The notes beneath the pieces were generated by a model. That model ran no database searches. It was not told the DNA's origin and saw only the letters and a program-made list of their open reading frames with translations. Source: Anastrepha obliqua (lineage: Eukaryota; Arthropoda; Insecta; Diptera; Tephritidae). From it: a DNA stretch of 64,000 bases. The DNA lies in NCBI RefSeq assembly GCF_027943255.1, contig NC_072897.1:40522044-40586043 (forward strand). Direction: 5' to 3'. A program made the position numbers and the translations under genes. This document shows, piece by piece, positions 29,893-41,800 of this stretch. Numbering within the stretch: the first letter of the stretch is position 1; each line of letters begins with the position of its first letter.

Positions 29893-30670
29893 GTGCCAAA
29901 AGTAAAGGAGAAAGAGGTAATTGCGAAAGTTCACAGCTTTGGGCACATGGGTACGCAAAAGACTATGCATATGATAAAGCAGGACTATTAGATACCACAT
30001 TTGGAAAAGAAAATTAATCAACATATCGCAAACTGTGTCGAATGTAAAGCGTTTTTCAGTAAGAGCGCTTCAACTTTTTTTTTGAATAAAACACAAACGG
30101 TTTGACTTTTTTAACTAATTTTTTTTTTATTATCGAGTTTGAAAATATACATTTAAGTATGAAATTCGATTTCTATTTCATGACCACCGCGTGCAGGTTT
30201 TACGAAGTCCAATCGTTGAACCCAATTTTCGACCACTGTTTTGCATAAATCGGCCGAAATTCCAGCAATTTCGCGTTCAATATTGGCTCTGAGCTCACAA
30301 ATCGTCGCCGACTTGTTACTGTAGACCAATGACTTGCACAATGACCACTTGGGTAGTTTTGATCCAACGGAAAAAAAATTATAAACTTTTATTTACCATA
30401 GTAGACGGGTTTTCGAAATATACAAAAATTTTATTTATATTATATATCAAAGTTACGCAGTTTACGACGGGGCAGAAACTAGGGAAAAAGTACATCAGAC
30501 CTTACGAATGATCAAAGTAAAGCAGAACGGAAGGTATGAATTTCAAAAAGCAGCAGAATTTATTGGTCCTAATAATACATGAACAAGCGCTGACAATATT
30601 AAGCTTTGGAAAGCGATGATGACGATAAAGCAGAAGAATCATCTGGAACAGATGATGAACAGAATTTGTA
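29893..30670 (+). pseudogene. gypsy relic 1, integrase and pol C-terminus
   Basis: 29905-30062: H2C2 zinc domain with VHSFGHMGTQKTMHMIKQDY, a stop, then NCVEC. A DD41D mariner fragment follows. 30340-30450: DHLGSFDPTEK and VDGFSKYTK, the catalytic core start (first D). After a large deletion the C-terminal tail (KVKQNGRYE, then NNT and TSADNIKLW) runs to about 30660. Most of the catalytic core is gone. It is in the same orientation as 19490-21217 and completes that relic. Confidence 0.75.
30066..30341 (-). mobile_element. DD41D mariner C-terminal fragment
   Basis: Minus-strand frame 30341-30153: SLVYSNKSATICELRANIER, then ENWVQRLDFVKPARGGHEIE, the C-terminal end of a DD41D transposase. It lies between the zinc domain and catalytic core of the gypsy integrase, so it inserted there. 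The catalytic region and the other end are missing. The left boundary is approximate. Confidence 0.75.
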
Positions 30671-31449
30671 ATGCGCGCGTATGTAATGCGCGCTTTTTAA
30701 ATGAACAATTCCCGATATTTTTTCGACAGAATGTGTGTCTGTAAATATGTCTTCTAAATGACAGCAGCTGCTGTGCATCAAGTGCGCAGAAGAGCGTACA
30801 GTAGGATGCTGAAAATAGCAGCAATTAGCTTATAAAAAAGTTCTGTCCCAGACGTTTTGTTACTAAGGAAAATTTCGAAGCCATAATGTTTTGTTATCTG
30901 AGGTAGGTAAATATTAAATTAATAAGTCATAAGTTTTAGCAGAATGCTGTGCCTATGAATGTGAGCTGGATCCCTTTAGAATTTTCAGCGAATCGTGATA
31001 TTTTTGCTGTACCAAGCGAGCGCACCCGCATACATATATACGAGTATATAAATTCACATACCTGTAGTTGCATATGCCATTTTCCCGTGTTCCTGGTAAT
31101 GAAGCGTTTTTTCTAAAATTCAGCAAAGGTTTAACACCTTAGACAGACATAATATATGTATATAATTTTGAATGATTTGGAAAAACTTCAAATATATTCA
31201 TGTTAAAAAGCTAGCCTAGAGCGTTAGCATTCTTTGTTTTTAATCTACAGTTAACTTTTGGTGAAAAATGTGTCTGTGGTGATTAGTCTTCATAGAACGA
31301 GTACCTCTCACCATTCCATGCGTTTCTGTCATTGAGACTTCTCTATACATTAACGTTCTCTGCCTTCTGTCTCAGCGGATACGATTATTGATTTTATTTG
31401 TAAGCATGCTGCTGCTAGTAATAAGCAACACATTACGTGTTATGCTTTG
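30671..31449. other. possible gypsy relic 1 3' LTR, then unassigned DNA
   Basis: Directly after the pol end comes a doubled GTAATGCGCGC (about 30668-30694) and non-coding sequence that may be the 3' LTR. No matching 5' LTR is in the window, so this cannot be tested here. 31070-31449 shows nothing recognisable. Confidence 0.3.
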
Positions 31450-32540
31450 GTTAAACAATAAAAAAGTTGAGTAGGTTGAATGAAGTTAATTTTAAGCTTG
31501 GTGTCTCAGCTGACACCTTTGACAAGTTGTTTTCGTCATAACCAAAAGAGCTGCACCAACAAAGTCTCCAATAGCTACTGGAATTTTTATGAATGAACGT
31601 GTATTTTCAAAATGCATTTGGATTACGGACTAAGTCAGAATACGTTCGCGCTGTTAGGTTTTAGATTATAATGCAGTTGTTTTTGTTGAGACTTGGCTTA
31701 ATTGTAACTTTTTTGATAAGTATTTCGACGCCAGACTATTTAATGTTTTCCGTAAGGATAGAGACATGCTTAAGACAGGTTTAACAAGAGGTGTTCTCAT
31801 TGCAGTGCAACGTAAACTTCACTCATATTTAATTTCGCTTGAGAACAATAATTCTCTAGTGACTTCAACTTTTGTAATATTCGCTGCTCCGATAGATTTA
31901 CGAACTCAGGCCTAACACCATTAAATATTACTTTAGGTCATTAATCTTATTTTATTGGTATACTTTTAAGTCTTAATTTAATACAAATTAACATTTCTGT
32001 GACTAAGATAGAATCTTAGAACTAGATCTTATTAGTTATAATTTGAATTATAGTAGTTCTGAATCAGTTTCCCTTATCGGTTCCTTATGAAATAATATCT
32101 TTCAACTTTGTCGGTTGCGATTTCGATAAGATTAATACTCTTTTAACGGAATACGAATGGGAAAGCTTATTGTTCTGCTCTGACGTTTCTAGTCGCTATC
32201 ATATTTTTAAATCTTTATGTTTGAATTTTGGTTAAATAATATTCCGGTTATCAAGGAAAGGCGATATTAACTACCGTGGTATAATTTTATATTGAAAAAG
32301 TTAAAGAATAAAGAAATAAATGAAAAAAATATTTAATTAATTGATAATCAATTTTTTCTCACTAATTTTAAACGCTACTCAAAATATCTTAATTATTTGG
32401 ACAAATTTCTCCACAGAAACTATGTATATTCTCGGAATAGAGGAAAATATCAAAACAAACACAAACATTTTATTAAGTCCGAAATTCGAACTATTCCATA
32501 CCCTCAGACTTATTTCTAAGCTATCGCTTAATCTTCTTTT
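31450..32540 (+). pseudogene. CR1-like non-LTR element, endonuclease and linker
   Basis: From about 31660: AVVFVETWLN-like sequence (catalytic E), FNVFRKDRDMLKTGLTRG, then VLIAVQRKLHSYLISLENN, typical of CR1/L2-type endonucleases. Further on, YEWESLLFCSDV, IPVIKER and KYLNYLDKFLHRNYV trace the linker toward RT, to about 32540. Many stops. The RT start appears at 33061 after two insertions. Confidence 0.65.
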
Positions 32541-32768
32541 TGATTGACGCTATAACCGCTTACGCGATTTTGGCCGAGTTTAACAAAGCGGCCCAGTCGT
32601 TTCTTTCTCGTGTTTACCGGCGCCAGTTGCAAACACCAAGTTAAGCCACCTGATCTTTCTAACGCAGAGAAGGCCTTCCTCGTCCTCTGCTACCACCAGC
32701 TTATTTCCATTGGGACGACATGACCTAACCAACGTAGGCGCTGGATCTTTATCCGCTGCGCTATGTCT
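32541..32768 (-). mobile_element. RTE 3'-end fragment in the CR1-like relic
   Basis: On the minus strand: AQRIKIQRLRWLGHVV, then ERSG and NTRKKRLGRF, ending with GTCAATCAAAAAGAAG. The same C-terminus is in the RTE at 40638-43425 (43130-43420). It is a severely 5'-truncated insertion. Confidence 0.75.
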
Positions 32769-32769
32769 A

Positions 32770-33060
32770 CGAGGTGCGTTCAAAAAGTATCGCGAATTTT
32801 GAATTTTCGCTGGTTACGTATATTCGAATTTCGATTTTTTTTGGCGATATGTTGGTACTCATGTCTCTCACTCATGCCGACGATTTCGGCCATTTTGAAT
32901 GTTCAGTTAATTGTTGACAGCTACTTTGCTTGCACGTGTTTCGGCTCGTCTTCGATTTTTACCTATTCAAAAAGATGGATCAAATAACATGTATCAAATT
33001 TTGTGTGAAAAACGATATTAAGTGCGCGCATGCATTCCGAATGCTGGCTGTATCATACGG
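32770..33060 (+). mobile_element. mariner left-end fragment
   Basis: TA then CGAGGTGCGTTCAAAAAGTA opens a mariner 5' end with its untranslated leader. The start MDQITCIKFCVKNDIKCARA, then AVSYGD (33000-33058 region), is the transposase N-terminus. Sequence switches to the CR1-like RT at about 33061, so everything downstream of the N-terminus is lost. Confidence 0.72.
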
Positions 33061-33305
33061 AGACCATTTCTAAGCTATCTACTGTGTCGAAACTCTGTGG
33101 GAGTATCATTAAAGACGTATTTTGTGTAAAAATTTCTGATTTCGCCAAACATATTTGTTTTTAATCGATCAACAGTTTCGAATCTTGATGTTTTTAGTCA
33201 ATACTGTAATTCGTCTTTTTCCAATGAGTTTCAGGTTTATTGCGACTATAGCTTTTGATAAAGCTTCGCATTCTTTATTTATTTTTAAGTTATCTTGTAT
33301 GTATC
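33061..33305 (+). pseudogene. CR1-like RT fragment
   Basis: Read across frames: SKLSTVSKLCESIIKDVFCV, ISDFAKH, RSTVSNLDVFSQYCNSSF, then DKASHSLFIFKLSCM. These match the RT region from ISKLS...LFE to FSKAFD in CR1/L2 elements. It continues the relic at 31450-32540. Truncated downstream by a LOA-like fragment. Confidence 0.62.
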
Positions 33306-33998
33306 TCTCTATAGAAACGCGGATGACGTGGCACTTATTGTCAGAGGGAAGTTTTTAGATACTATGATGGAATTGAATTGATGAAGGGTTATCTAAATCT
33401 ACTTGTGAAATGGATCGAAGATTGCGGTCTCTCGGTAAGTCCTCTAAAGATGGAGTTCGTCTTATTTACGTAGAAATACAAAAAAAATCTAGAAGTTAAC
33501 TCTCCATGGTGGGCGTTCCGCTGGTGCTCATTGACAGGGTAAAGTGCCTGGGGCTCACCTTTGACAAAGGGCCAACAAGGAAGCCCAACATTGAAGAGAG
33601 ATTCAGGAAGGAAACAGTTATCTTTTATGGATGCAGGGGCGCTATCGGCCACATTTGGCAAAAAGCACAATAGTAAAGCCAATTTTGTTGTATGGAGGCC
33701 GCTGGAGAGGATGACATCAGTTAAGAAGCTGAAGAGAGTACAAAGATTGCAGGAAAAATTGACGCTGCACGTGCCGCAATTAGATTGAGGTAACTTAGAG
33801 TTCATCCCCATGATGCTTGATCAATGTACACCGTCGCTGGTTTATTTTTATTAATTTATCCATTTATTTTTCCTTCAATCCAAAGCCTATTATTTCTTTC
33901 TTCTCCTATTTTCCCTCTGTATGGCATCACAATGGACGATTTTGATTCTTTGTCCAAGTGGCCCCCTCGCTTGGGCAGCCATAACCTAACCTATGTGA
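33306..33998 (+). pseudogene. LOA-like element 3' fragment, internally deleted
   Basis: DDVALIVRGKFLDTMMEL follows a broken YADD box (YRNADDV), then CGLSVSPLKMEFVLFT, and in other frames GLTFDKGP, PNIEERFRK and VKKLKRVQR. It ends with the family 3' UTR (ATCACAATGGACGATTTTGA...AACCTAACCTA), skipping RNase H. The same tail ends the element at 34300-39235. Confidence 0.72.
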
Positions 33999-34299
33999 CG
34001 CAAAAAAGGAGATGGATTTCAAAACCAATGAAACGAAGACGATTCCACTTCATCTACAAAAGCCTTTTTGCAAGAGAATCATTGTTATTTCGGTGCTGAA
34101 CAAAGCTCAGGCGAACAAAGTACTTTGAGATAACGCATATTGCAGTAAAACATACCTGTTGAAGCAATATTCAGTGATGAAAACCTTTAAAAGTGAAAAT
34201 AAAAGAAATTGTTGGTTATTCTGTCCTTACCACAAACAGCGGAAGTGAAGAGATATTTAAAATCTCCGCAAAGAATGCAATGCCGCAAACAACACGGCT
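33999..34299. other. no recognisable gene
   Basis: Short ORFs only; no match recognised. Confidence 0.4.
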
Positions 34300-34886
34300 T
34301 GTAGTAAACTCCTCTCTGAACATAATACCCCCTTGATGGGGTGTAGGGAAGATCGCCTCCGCATGGTGCACCCTGGATAGCGCTAAATGATCTGCGGCCT
34401 CAACGGTCTTCCTGAACGATGACGACCCCCCCCCCGCTTTCGGATTTGGACTTATTCTCCTTCAACACGTTCTGGACTTTTTGACCCCTGTGTTGGTAGT
34501 CGCGGCATTCTGCCACCGGAGTATGCTGAGGTGAAACTCAGCAGAAATGGCTGGTGGGCTAATGACGTGACTGCTCCCGTCCCGCTTAAATCTTGGCAGG
34601 CCTCGGAGTACGTTCCAAATCCGTAGCCATTGGGTTAGCGGTGTAGGTGCGGTTGAGACGACTCCCGTCTTTGTGTCCGGTCTGGCTCTGAACGCATGCC
34701 CATAAGGACATGCGTCAACCCTCGCATGGCCCCCTTGCTACGGCACAGACAACCATGGGACCCTTTAAGGACGACTACACACTACGGGTTTGGATAGCGG
34801 CTTCGAATGGGGACCCACTCAATACCACAATGAACAACAAGAACAACCATCAACACAACTAACAAAACAATGAACCTCTATAAAGA

Positions 34887-35640
34887 CTCAGAAGGTAGCG
34901 GGAACTCGGAACGGAGTTCCAAAACCCCCTCTCTCTAGACAGGAGGAGCGAAATTGCCCCCTCCAAAATTTTTGCCCCGGGGGTAGTCTCTAGTGGGGGT
35001 AATACGTCGGAATCGATGCGTAAGGCAGTAACTAAGGGAGACACCAAGGGAAAGTCGGAACCGACTTTCAGTATTAATCGGGGGGTAAAGGGTGGGAATC
35101 CTCCTTTGATAGGTAGCGGAGTACATGCGAAACCGTCTGCAATTCCTAGAGTAGGGGCGATGGATGGGAAAGCCAGCACCAGCAAGGGACTTTCCCCTAG
35201 TTTTACGGGGACTTCGGGGGTATCTCTCCGGGGACCCTCCATTAGGCCTAAACGGCAGTAAGGGCAGAGTAAACGGTCCTTCTCTGATCTTCGTATGGCG
35301 ATCAAGATCCTGGAGCGCTACGGTGGGCAGAATGACTCTCAGTTTTCTGAGAAGCATTCCCAGACGCTCGAGTGGGCCAGGGAGGTCATCAGGGGAGCAG
35401 AGGAGGACAGCGGAAAGGGAGTGGAAGCAAATGCGCCACAATTGGACTCGAGGGTTCAAAGGCAACGCTCCCAGGAAGTGGATATCCCATAAGAAAAGAG
35501 GCCCAGGATTGGTGGTGGCCCGCTAAAATCATTTAGCGAAGTCACTTAACAGGCGGGCTCGATCATTCTTGGAGTAATTGACAGCGGTAAGGAAGACGGC
35601 GCTATCTCTAGGGAGGAATGGAAGAGGGTAGCGTCCGCCA
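34887..35640 (+). pseudogene. LOA-like ORF1 remnant
   Basis: Frames through 35016-35261 and 35295-35492 give a proline- and glycine-rich start, then MAIKILERYGG and TLEWAREVIRGAEEDSG, then SFSEVT...IILGVIDSG and GAISREEWKRVASAISAVF, the start of the DUF4780-type region seen in ORF1 of the element at 53083-54303 (RRSFAEVAKDRFIIGVLDEN). ORF1 breaks off there and runs directly into the endonuclease. Confidence 0.65.
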
Positions 35641-38115
35641 TCTCCGCAGTTTTTATGAGGGTAGTGAGGGAAAACCCAAACATAGTCCTGATCCAGGAGC
35701 CGTGGCTGAGCTGTAACGGCATTTATGGGCTCAGGACGAAAAGCTACAATCTGGTCGCGTATAGCGGGACAGGTAAACCAAAATCCTGTATACTCATCAG
35801 AAAGGAACTTAACGCATTTATTTCAGCATGAGGACATTGTAACGATGAGCCTGGAGGGAACTTCTGGGAAGGTATGGCTGATGTCAGTCTACATGGCACA
35901 TGACGACGAGGTGGAACCACCTCCGAGGCTGCTAAAGAAAACCCTAGCTGAAGAAAATCGTAGGAACATCGGCGTTAGTATAGGCACTGACGAGCACTCC
36001 CATCTCACCTGCTGGGGAAGTTCAAACATCAATGCACGAGGTGAGTCGCTTTTTTATTATATTCTAAACGAGGACTTGTTTATCTGTAACAGGGGTAAGG
36101 ACCCCACATTCAATACCGCAGCCAGAGAGGGGGGCTTGACTTCACTCTGGCTTCTTTACTGATAAACCGAATCTCCGATGGGAAGGTGCTAAATGCTCAC
36201 ACCTTCTCGGACCATAGGTATTTTCAGTTCTCTCTCGCTGAAACTCGTCCAATAATATCCCCCTACAGAAACTTGAGGAGGACGGACAGGGATGTATACT
36301 ACAGAAATTTACTGAACCTACTCCCCAAAGCACCGGGAGAAAATCTAGATCTATCGGAAGAAGCGATCGCCGAACAGGTGGAGACTTTCACCTCAGCTTG
36401 CAACAATACCCTGGAAACCTCTTGTCCAACAAAAGCTTTTCCCCAGGAAGGAAAAACCGCCTTGGTGGACAACGGAGCTCTCTGAGCTTAGGGCCTCATG
36501 CAGACGCCTTTTTAATAGGGCTAAAAGAATAAGGTCTCCCTCGGGATGGGAGCTGTATAACGTAGGGCTAGGAATATATAAGTCCGAAATTGGGCTAAAA
36601 GGACTCTTGGAGAAGCTTCTACGAGAGCGTAGAGGGCTGCCATGAGTCCTCCAGGTTTAGACGAGTACTCACGAAGAGTTCCGCTCCCTTGGGGTACTTA
36701 AGATACGAATTGGGACGTTGGGTGATGAGCAGCGAGGAGTCACTAAAGTTACTTCTCGACGCCCATTTTCCGACGAGCCCAGCACGTAGCAGCACCGACC
36801 TGGTAAGCAGTTCAACTTGCTTTCGGAACCGGGGCTGGTTGCTGAATAAGCGCCGCCTAGCTTTGGCCATTGACTCCTTTAGACCCTTCAAATCGCCTGG
36901 TCCTGACGGCATCATTCCTGCACAACTGCAAAAATATGTGGGGGTATCATGCCGTTGGTTGAGCCCTATCTATGCGAGCTCCGTAGCCAGGGGCTATATA
37001 CCGAGATCATAGAGGGCCGTGAGGGTTATCTTTATATCCAAGACAGGCGAGAGCTCGTATGTCTCCCCTAAAGCCTTCAGGCTAATTAGTCTCTCATCTT
37101 TTTTGCAGAAAACCCTTGAGAGACTGATTGACCTGCACATAAGAAGCAAAATTCCTCGGGGTTGGTTGTCGCATACCCAACATGCTTATTGCAAGGCAGA
37201 TCGGTGGAATCTGCCCTGCACACAGTTGTGAAAGAGATTGAAGAGTCCCTTTTTCAGAAGGAGTTTGCGGTAGGCGCCTTCCTCGACATTGAAGGGGCTT
37301 TCAACAACGTCCTCCCGGAGGCAATTACCAGGTCTCTAGGTAAACTGGGGCTCGAAACTGACCTGATCAGATTTATCTATAAAATGCTTAGCGACAGAAC
37401 TGTCGCGGCAGGATGGGGCGGCATCTCCAGGTGAGTAGGGGCACTCCGCAAGGTGGTGTTCTCTCGCCTTTCCTCTGGGTTGTTGTCGTAAATGAATTGC
37501 TGGACGAGCTGGTGAACGGGGGCTGCAGGGTGGTTGCCTAGGCGGACGACGTCGCATTAATCGTTAGAGGAAAATTTGTGGATACTCTGTACAACTTGAT
37601 GCAGAGATATCTGAACGTAGTTGTTAGATGGGCAATGGATTGCGGCCTGTCGGTGCCTCGGTACGAGGAAACATAAAATACCCAGAGCTCAACTTCCCTC
37701 ACTAGGGGGCGCTCCTCTAATGCTTTCTGATAAGATGAAGTACCTAGGTATTATCCTTGACAGCAAGCTTGCATGGAAGCCCAATATTGAGGAAAGAGTG
37801 AGGAAAGCAACAATCGCCTTGTATGGGTGCAAGGGCGCAATTGGCAAAAGATGGGGCCTTTCGCCTAGAGTTGTTTTCTGGCTATATAATACTATTGTAA
37901 AGCCTATCTTGTTATATGGAGTCATAGTCTGGTGGAACTCACTAGAGAAAACGACATTGGTGAAGAAACTGGAGAGAGTTCAGAGGAATCAGTGGGGCGC
38001 TTCGAACGACTCCTACTCTGGCACTCAACGCAATGTTAAATGTGGTACCCGTAGACATCGCAGGCAGAATTTCCGCTACACGTACCGCAATCAGACTGAG
38101 GGGCTGGAGCTATAA
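35641..38115 (+). pseudogene. LOA-like ORF2: endonuclease and RT relic
   Basis: VLIQEPWLSCNGIYGLRTKS (EN, catalytic E), DEHSHLTCWGSSNINARGES (DxNxH region, altered), AHTFSDHRYFQFSL (SDH). RT: KSPGPDGIIPAQLQK, RLISLSSFLQKTLERL, TQHAYCKA, AFLDIEGAFNNVLPEAI (37162-37434), GTPQGGVLSPFLW, then AXADDVALIV with a stop replacing Y (TAG at about 37540), LGIILDSKLAWKPNIEERV and SPRVVFWLYNTIVKPILLY. Frame changes about ten times. Confidence 0.82.
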
Positions 38116-38256
38116 GGTCAACCTCACTTATGGGCACTCAAGCATCCTTAGAAACTTCGAGTTCCTCCCTCTGTCAACGGATCAGTGTATACCCTCGTTT
38201 AGTCCAACCGGAACCTTCTTCACTGGACGGAGGGCTACACTTGGGAGCAGGGCCTG

Positions 38257-39042
38257 GTGAACTTGTTCACGGATGGATCGAAGTTGGAAGGAAAGGTTGG
38301 CGGAGGAGTCTTTTGCGAGGAGCTCCCCATCAGACTCAAATTCAGTTTACCGGACCACTGCAGTGTCTTCCAGGCGGAGGTAGCCGCAATCAAGGAGGCA
38401 GCTAATTGGCTGCTCAAATGCGTACTAACGGTCAAGAAAGTAAATATTTACTCCGACAGCCAAGCGGTAATAAGGGCCCTCGGGTCTATGGCGGTGCAAT
38501 CGGGATTGGTCAAAGAAGGCTTGACCTCGCTTTCGACTGCGTCCGAATTCTTTGACATCAGCCTCATCTGGGTTCCTGGTCACAGCGACATTGCGGGAAA
38601 CTGTGGGGCGGATGAGCTGGCCAAACAAGGGACATGTGAGGTGATTTCCCCGCGAAGGGAGAGAATTGAGCACTGGGGAAGTACACAAACGTGTAAGGCC
38701 GCGAAATGCTTCTGGCCACGTGTGGACCGGAGGCGCTCGGGCGAGCTTCTGAGGCTGACAAAATATCAGCTCTCTAAACTCGTGGATTCTCTTACAGGAC
38801 ACAATGCGCGAGGAATGCATGCAGTGAGACTTGGAATCACCTCGAGTCCTTTTTCCACTGAATGTGTGGAGGATTAGGTGGAATCATCTCAGCACCTTCT
38901 CCTTAACTACCCTGCTCTGGCGGGGCTAAGATCCAGGCATCTCGGCTCCTACTTCTTTGCCACGCCTGCTGATATAGCTGGCGCTGACACTAAAAATCTG
39001 ATGAATTTCATCAGCAGCATAAAGCGGTTGACGGAAACATAG
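38257..39042 (+). pseudogene. LOA-like RNase H and C-terminus
   Basis: NLFTDGSKLEGKVGGGVF (first D), CSVFQAEVAAIKEAANW (E), NIYSDSQAVIRAL (D), SLIWVPGHSDIAGNCGADEL (last D): the full RNase H catalytic set is present in one open stretch of 206 codons. A TAG at 38875-38877 then interrupts, and the frame continues as VESSQHLLLNYPAL to a final TAG near 39042. The zinc motif is degraded. Confidence 0.85.
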
Positions 39043-39384
39043 TCATCGTTCGTAATCAGCACGCTCCTAACCATCCCAGCACCACTTCTCCCCGCCTTCT
39101 CCCTGCACCCCATCGGTCTTTCTCTCTCACATCACCCCTTTCATAATGGTATCACAAAGGACGAATCTTTCTTCGTCCAAGTGGGCCCAGTCCCTGGGCA
39201 ACCATACCAACCTAACTTAACCTAACCCCCTTGATCAAAAAATTCCAGGAACCACCGCGAGGTTACACCCTAAGTCCACTGATTTGATTTGTGTTTTGTT
39301 TTTGTTAGGTTGCCACATCTACGATTAACATTTCTACCATAATCACCATTATCGCCATTACTTGACGTTTGTAAAAGTTACGCG

Positions 39385-40215
39385 CCGTCTTGAGTTTTTT
39401 CGATTTTTTACAGTTTTATAATGGATTTTAAACTGTTTCGGTAATGATACATTAAGGAAAACAGCCGTTTACAAGTGGCATGAACGTTTCAGAAGAAATC
39501 GTGAGCGCATCCAAGATGACGAACGTAGTGGCAGGCCATCGACATCGGAAACATCAATAAAGCGAAAGCAAAGTTGATCAATAACCGCGAATTAATCATC
39601 AGAAAGCTGACAGAGGACTTGGACATTACTTATGGAGCCTTTCAGGACATTGTAGTTAATGGTTTGGATTTGCGCCATGTTGTTTGCCTGAATTCTATGC
39701 AAAAACAAGGACCGCGATGATATCGCCAAAGACATGATTTCCGAGGCTGAATGCGACCAAACATGCATCAAACGCATCATTCCGGCAAACAAGACATGAG
39801 TCATGAGTACGACACGCGGCTCAGACGTTGGACGAGTGAATGGAGAGCTCCGAATGAACCAAGACCAAATCAACAACGTCGTTTTCAGTCAAAAAGGAAC
39901 GCTTTGCTCATGGTTTGTATGAATTACAACGGTACTGTACACCACGAATTTTCGCTAGAAAGGCAGACAATTAATAAGGATTATTTTTTGGACGTTATGA
40001 GACATTTACGTGAAGCAATTCGCCAAAAAAAATGATTTGTGGGAAAACAACTCATGAATTTTCCACAATGATAACGCACCGTCGCATAGTGTTATCATTA
40101 TCCGTGAATTTTTGACTATGAACGAAACGAATACCATCCAACAGCCATCGAATTCATTTGATATGACTCATACGGCTTTTTTCTATATGATCGAGTCAAA
40201 AAACCATAACAGTAA
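39385..40215 (+). pseudogene. mariner transposase relic (DD34D type)
   Basis: TAVYKWHERFRRNRERIQDD, then ERSGRPSTSETS (linker), KRIIPANKT (family: KRIITGDETW, so the first catalytic D is lost), GTVHHEFSLERQTINKDYF, then FHNDNAPSHSV (second D), IREFLTMNET and an unrecognisable third-D region. Numerous stops. Flanks are unassigned and terminal repeats not found. Confidence 0.78.
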
Positions 40216-40321
40216 CGGTTCATTGTTGTTATAAATTATGGATTACAAGACTTTCGGAGTATCAGTTGAACTTTTTTTATTAAGGCTGTTGCACTTATGG
40301 TTGGGTATTTTTCGATTTATC

Positions 40322-40503
40322 TCAATATCCATCTTTCATCAGCGTCAGTAAAAATTGTATTTCGAAGATTTCGCGACCTTCGTCAACCACAAAGCGTTTT
40401 ATTATGTACTGAACTGTGAAGGTGTCTAAATTCATATTCTCAGCCATCTTTATTTGCGAATTGCCATTTTCAAAGCGAATAATCACTAATTCGCGTGTTT
40501 CTA
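40322..40503 (-). pseudogene. Tc1-like transposase N-terminal HTH relic
   Basis: Minus strand: VETRELVIIRFENGNSQIKM, then TFTVQYIIKRFVVDEGR, resembling the first helix-turn-helix of Tc1-like transposases. Its open frame runs into the end of the neighbouring mariner copy 3, so the mariner inserted just upstream of it. No catalytic part is present. Confidence 0.45.
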
Positions 40504-40939
40504 CAGGGTGAGCCATATAGCGTTTGCTTTTTGAACCGCCTATTTTTTTGAGAATGGTAACACAAACCTTGAAAACCTATTTCCAAAGTGGTGAGTCTTC
40601 TTCTTCTTTTCTAATTTCCATATCGGTGGCCACGTCAGGGGAGGATGGTTACACTTGTAGAAGTCCACGCAAGTGGGGAAAGTTACTGATCGCCATTCAC
40701 TTGGGAGTGGCCTGGACGATTCTTCTGCATATGGTTCAAGCAGCTCACAACGTCCGGGATTAGCCCACGTATCCTCTGGGTAGCTTCCGAACACCCGTTC
40801 GGGAGTGAGCTAACGTGAGAAGGCGAAGCATTCCAGGATAGCTGGTTGTGCGTTGAGTTTGGGACCCGCCACTTAAAAATCCCCCCCAACGAAAAAATTA
40901 AAAAAGCCTCGTATAAGACCCCTGTTGGCGACCCCTGCA

Positions 40940-41800
40940 AACGAACTAAGGAATACGGTTTGAGGGCATGCACCTGGAATGTCCGGTCCCTTAATGGGAA
41001 AGGTGCCTCTGCCCGGCTGGTTGATGTCCTCGTGAGAGTAAAGGCTGACATCACTTCCATCCAAGAGATGCGATGGACGAGGCAAGGAAAGAAAACCATA
41101 GGACCTTGCGACGTCTACTACAGCTGTCATGTAAAGGAGCGCAAATTCGGTGTCGGATTTGTTGTGGGATAGAGACTTCGTCGCCAAGTACTGTCGTTCA
41201 CTCCGGTGGACGAGTGTCTCGCAATAATCCGCATCAAAGCCCGTTTTTTCAACATATCACTAATTTGCGCCCACGCCCCGACGGAGAAGAAGGGCGATGC
41301 GACCAAATATTCCTTCTATGAGCGTTTCGAGCGTTCCTATGAGCGCTGCCCCCGCCACGACATAAAAATCGTGCTTGGCGACTTCAACGCCAGGGTGGGC
41401 AAGGAGGGAATTTTTGGTCCCACAGTCGGAAAATTCAGCCTGCACAACGAAACATCCGGTAACGGACAGAGGCTGATCGACTTCGCCGGGGCCCGAAACA
41501 TGGTCGATCATGTTGTGATAGATGGAAGACACGCTTCTAGTGTATTAGATGTACGTACGATCCGAGGACCCAACACCGACTCGGATCATTACCTTCTTGC
41601 AGCCAAACTGCGCACACGCCTTTGTACAGCAAAAAACGTACATCTACCTACGCACAGAATGTTCGACATCGAAAAGCTGCAATCACAACAGATAGCCAGA
41701 AGATTCGCCACTCGACTCTCACTCCTGCTCTCAGAGAGCACTGCCCAACAAACCAGCATACACGAGCAATGGAGCAACATAGGGAACACTTCTCGAACCT
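40940..41800 (+). pseudogene. RTE endonuclease
   Basis: GLRACTWNVRSLNGKGASAR, IQEMRWTRQGKK (catalytic E), CHVKERKFGVGF, frameshift near 41165, then VDECLAIIRIKARFFNISLI, HDIKIVLGDFNARVGKEG (D and N), ANGQRLIDFA-like GNGQRLIDFAGARNMV, and NTDSDHYLLAAKLR (SDH). All endonuclease catalytic boxes are readable; a single frameshift separates them. After about 41750 the EN-RT linker is shortened. Confidence 0.85.

Larger units (their letters stand above)
34300..39235 (+). mobile_element. LOA-like non-LTR element 2, degraded
   Basis: A GC-richer block with 5' UTR (34300-34870), ORF1 remnant, fused endonuclease, RT, RNase H and a 3' UTR ending AACCTAACTTAACCTAACCCC, a degenerate ACCTA-type tail. Protein order and motifs parallel the near-intact element at 52471-57952, but with numerous stops and at least one internal deletion joining ORF1 to EN. 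Base composition (near 50% GC) contrasts with the AT-rich surroundings. The exact 5' end was not found. Confidence 0.78.

Noticed and set aside
34859..35465. 148- and 176-codon minus-strand ORFs
   Set aside because: Antisense to the LOA-like ORF1 remnant in a GC-rich stretch; proline- and arginine-rich composition is typical of shadow frames.
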